Below, one piece after another: positions 43,441 to 46,791 of a stretch of 46,791 bases of DNA. Location: NCBI GenBank assembly GCA_049999765.1, contig JBNGIQ010008849.1, positions 30,758 to 77,548 on the forward strand, read 5' to 3'. Made by a program: the position numbers and the translations under genes. The notes under the pieces are model-generated. The model saw nothing but the letters and a program-made list of their open reading frames with translations, had not been told where the DNA came from and did no database searches. Each line of letters begins with the position of its first letter. The stretch's first letter is position 1. The stretch is from Phaeoceros laevis (lineage: Eukaryota; Anthocerotophyta; Anthocerotopsida; Notothyladales).

Positions 43441-43917
43441 GAGCTGTGGGGCTTGAGCTGAAGATGGAGAGAGGCGGAAGCTGGACACTGTGTTGTACAT
43501 TTCATCCTAAGAAAAAATTCAGGCGGAAACTGTTGTTCAACATATGCGTTTATCTCAGCAGGATGGGATGAGTAGTGAGTTATGTCCTCCTTGTGATGTA
43601 AATGCAAGATACTTAAGGTGACTAGGATTGCTTCTCAGGCAACCGCAGGCATCAGTGAGCTGCAGGCATCAGTGAGCTACGAGGCATCAGTGAGCTACAA
43701 GGCATCAGTGAACTGCGAGGCATCAGTGAGCTGCGAGGTCTGAGCTGAGATTCGAGAGAGGGGAGAACTGGGAACTATACACAAGAAATATACAACATGC
43801 TGTATATTTCTTTCCAAAGATCAAAACTGTAGTTCAACATAGGCGTGTACATCAGCAGGATGGGATCAGTAGTGAATTGTGTCGTTCTTGTGTTGTAATC
43901 GCGAGGTAATTAAGCTG
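43441..43917 (+). repeat. diverged direct duplication (about 297-bp offset)
   Basis: 43441-43620 and about 43738-43917 align in the same orientation, sharing agctgaga/gagagagg, gttcaacata(t/g)gcgt, atcagcaggatgggat(g/c)agtagtga and an aaggtg/aagctg end. The minisatellite at 43648-43736 sits exactly between the copies. Further weak copies of an aactgcgttccttctt-like segment follow at about 43947, 44057 and 44115. Confidence 0.7.
43648..43736 (+). repeat. 18-bp minisatellite, five copies
   Basis: ggcatcagtgagctgcga and close variants repeat five times (17, 18, 18, 18 and 18 bp). Units are directly adjacent with no spacers. Confidence 0.9.
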
Positions 43918-44040
43918 ATTGTAAATGCTTGTATAGCTAAGAGGTGAACTGCGTTCCTTTTTCCAAAGCATGAAGAAGCCACCACGGTGCTCAAGCTACA
44001 AGAATTTGGTAGATAGCATTTTGTCAGGATCAATAGTGAG

Positions 44041-44740
44041 TCATGATGTGGAAGTGAACAGTGTTCCTTCTTCCACATTGGACTTGTTATTGCTGTGGTT
44101 GAAGAATACAAGCAAACTGCGTTCCTTCTTTTGTATTGCTAGTAAGACATGGCAAAATAGTAGGGAGTGACCATATGGAAAAATGGAATCTTCCATGTCA
44201 TGCTGGTCTCTTTCATAATCTGACAGTGAGCCAGTATGATTGAGCTCATCTTGAGTAAGAGATTGTTCAAGGAGCCGGTCCCTGTGGTCAGCAAACTCAA
44301 CATCTAGCATCTTTTGATACTGCTTCCAATCATGATCCGCCCATGTTGCTTGTAAGTTGTGGATGAGCTGTAGTGCAGATATTGCAGGCTTTGCGTGGTC
44401 CTCATAGGCAGGCTGCATTCTCTTGTGGAAGTGTGAGTTCACAAAGACTCCCATGTACTTGGAGTGCAATAAAAATCATCGATGTTGTTCGTAAACTGAT
44501 AAGCATTGATGAGCCTCATCTAAGCACGGTGTTGGTTGTTGGAGATATCCTTAGCATGTTCATATCGATGATGTACCTGTAAATGCCAACTGGAGACAAA
44601 GAGGTCATGACAGAAAGGACAAATTGTGCATGTCGATTCCCCCCATTTGGCTTATAGGCTGTGGTGAAGCGAGGTTGGGTAGTGATGTTTTTGAAAAAGT
44701 GACAAACCCCACTCAGTTTGACCACATCACTGTAAGGCAA
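44041..44740 (-). other. possible mobile-element ORF fragments
   Basis: Two minus-strand open stretches (44740-44516 and 44469-44041) look more protein-like than their surroundings, for example DVVKLSGVCHFFKNITTQPR followed by SPVGIYRYIIDMNMLR, and WADHDWKQYQKMLDVEFADH. They are separated by a stop codon and a frame change. They lie in repeat-dense, AT-rich DNA next to a LINE relic. I do not recognise a specific family, so mobile origin is inference from context. Confidence 0.3.
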
Positions 44741-45149
44741 ATGACAAAAGATCTGAAGAAGTGCAACATGGAACTTGGTAAGTCATGACTTCATTAGTAG
44801 TAGTAGTAGGGGGTGATCACGCCATGACAACCCCACATGGGAATCGGGTGCGCTACCACTTGATGTCCACTAACAACGGTACCAGTCTTGCGACTTTTAC
44901 CTTCGTTAGCTTGCAGTAGACTCGACTTTGGACTTTGTGCTAATTTTCTGTATATATATAAACTGCGTTTTTGGATTTTGTGAACCATACTGTTATGTTG
45001 CTTTTTCGCCGCTGGGTAGATATCGTTGGGTTACTAACCAACTTTCTATCTGTACCTTGGTGGACTTCACTATTACTAAAAAGATAACTCGTATTCTTCC
45101 GCTCAACTAGTTTCCCGGTTGGGCAGCTTCCTTCTGTATCCGATGTAGC

Positions 45150-45960
45150 CTATGATTGAGCCATGTAATGAGTTGACCGACTGCCATCTGATCCTTCGCA
45201 ATCATTAACTGGCATAACGAGTTCACTTGACCGAATGGTGGCCTGGTTCTGTGCTGGAATGTCAGAGAACAATGAGCATGAAAAGATGAGATGAGTTTTG
45301 TTGTCAACCTCGCATGCAAAACATCTGGTGCAAATCCTGTATGCCATGGGCAATTTCCCTCTGTTTGAGACCACTCTGAGTGTGTGAGCCCTTAACTGAA
45401 ACGGGCTAGGAGAATTAGCATTCTTCTTGGAAATAGGCTTGTGAGGTACGAGCTCTAACATTTTTGGGACCTGCCCTCATGTTGGACCAGTAAAACACCA
45501 TGTTCGGCGTCATCGCCGCTGAGTCCTGTGTTCTGGTTAGGAATTGCCCGGTTAATGGATTCGTCTTTGAAAATTGTTGTCCCTTCTACTCTGAGACACT
45601 CTCCGGTGATCCCCCATCTTCGCATCCAATCCTCTACTCCTTGCATCCACCCTTTGCCTTTGTCCCTCTGGGTCTGAATTGCCAAAATTGCAGCTTAACG
45701 AGGTAACCTGTAGGGTTTCAGCTTGAGTATTCTGAGCAGGTAGCGTGCCGTTCTTCGTAGTGCCTCAATTTCCAAAGTCAATTCACCAAGTTCTGCTAGA
45801 ATTGCTAGAACAGCCTCTCTTCCATAATCCCATGTTAGTAAATGCCGAGCTATAATGAGCAGCATACATGGTTGGAACTAGTGCTCATCCACGTATATTG
45901 CCCATTGTGGCTCAGCACAACCTAATTTTGCCACAAATCTTGGCACCACGAACGACCTAC
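45150..45960 (-). mobile_element. decayed LINE (non-LTR) reverse-transcriptase C-terminus
   Basis: Reading the minus strand from about 45960: an interrupted frame gives RFVAKLGCAEPQWAIYVDEH, a stop, then LLTWDYGREAVLAILAELGE, LTLEIEALRRTARYLLRILK, a second stop at 45697-45695, then in the same frame KGWMQGVEDWMRRWGITGEC. After a frameshift near 45461 it continues LRAHTLRVVSNRGKLPMAYR and ICTRCFACEVDNKTHLIFSC. The Leu-rich helix with paired Arg residues and the final R-x-C-x2-C-x(n)-H-x4-C zinc-knuckle-like pattern are typical of the C-terminal end of LINE ORF2 proteins. Two in-frame stops and one frameshift make it inactive. Only the 3' end is visible. Confidence 0.65.
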
Positions 45961-46791
45961 CATACTAGGAAAATTCTCAAAGGGAAACACTTGGACAGTC
46001 AGGGACAAGCAGTAAAAAATTGGCAACCAACTACCTCCTCGACACGACCATCAGTCACCCTGCCAGGACCAATCCAGGAAAGCTACTCTATGAGCTCACT
46101 ACCGTAAAAGGTCTGGACACTGATGTATCTCAGGTGGTAGCCTTTGTAACTTGAACACAAACAAGGCAATTCACACTACTTTACACCTTCCACACAAAAA
46201 CTTTAGTTATACCATGATTGCAGGTTCAGGTTATATATACATGAGCAAAGGGAAGCCGATACCTCTCCAAACTATGTAACACAACGGCTAACATGGCCTT
46301 TCTACTACTATTACTACAACAAGGCTCATATCCTGATGTCCTGTGTCCTGATGTCTTGATGTCCTGTTAGCTACCTTAGCAAGACAAGACCTGCTTTACC
46401 TCAACCACATTTATATTCCCACCTTTAAATGTAGCTATAGCATCATCTGACCATCCACATTCAGACACAACCACAAATCGCTCCACTTATCATGCATAGT
46501 GACATATCGAACAATGGCCGCCACGATACCGCCCACGGTTCCCTCACCATACTTAGAGCAAGCTTCGGGCTAAGATCTAAGCTTCGATCCCAAGCTCGGG
46601 CAATCTCACCAAATCACTTTCAAATTACCAGGAGAAACATACCTTTACCGCAATAGACAAAATAATCCAATACAACGAAACAATTCTCTCTCTCACAGCC
46701 CTAAGTTACCACAAATACCTGTTGGGCCTATTCACAAACAGTTGTACACAGCTGCATCTAACCTTCAGACCTAGCTATGGACCCCCCCTCC
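45961..46791. other. terminal non-coding stretch
   Basis: No gene was supportable to the end of the window. It may include more upstream LINE sequence too decayed to follow. A small imperfect repeat of gatgtcctg occurs at about 46334-46370. Confidence 0.4.

Noticed and set aside
43648-43736. Regular 18-bp repeats considered as a CRISPR-like array.
   Set aside because: Units abut without spacers and the genome is a plant nucleus; it is a minisatellite.

Overview
This window is nuclear DNA from a streptophyte, most likely a land plant with compact genes. Every recognisable gene is split by short GT-AG introns, mostly about 60-250 bp. The gene set is plant-specific: bifunctional P5CS, a remorin, a FEI-like LRR receptor kinase, a chloroplast trigger factor, HVA22 and a plant-type RING protein. 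The short introns and roughly balanced base composition would fit a bryophyte or lycophyte; a hornwort is one guess, but the sequence alone does not settle the species. Exon models below were built by hand by joining frames at splice sites so that phases agree, using remembered plant family architectures as guides.

Layout: 490-1830 (-) C3HC4 RING protein; 3233-8228 (+) VPS51, 20 exons; 8229-9976 repeat-rich spacer with a 10-N scaffold gap flanked by an unmerged 47-bp duplicate; 9977-13023 (+) chloroplast trigger factor; 14793-19225 (+) P5CS, 18 exons, lacking a conserved block in the reductase half; 21252-24131 (+) short-ectodomain LRR receptor kinase; 25341-26075 (-) alpha-crystallin-domain protein; 26657-29324 (-) cofactor-independent phosphoglycerate mutase; 30263-31534 (-) SANT/Myb-like protein, divergent from 31889-35833 (+), a large unidentified basic, probably nuclear protein; 36375-37018 (-) HVA22/REEP-family gene whose first exon is not found; 38260-38735 (+) broken or unresolved coding-like segment; 38849-39689 (-) remorin with a GC-AG intron; 41292-42152 (-) eIF5A. 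From about 42.6 kb to the end the DNA is AT-rich and gene-poor, with a local duplication, a minisatellite and a decayed LINE reverse-transcriptase tail.

The genes are mostly independent housekeeping or stress functions: endosome-Golgi tethering, plastid protein folding, proline synthesis, glycolysis, translation, plasma-membrane domains and ER shaping. There is no operon-like cluster and I see no previously undescribed system. The items most worth a second look are the missing block in P5CS, the unidentified 934-residue protein with its divergent SANT-like neighbour, the frame-broken segment beside the remorin gene, and the repeats.
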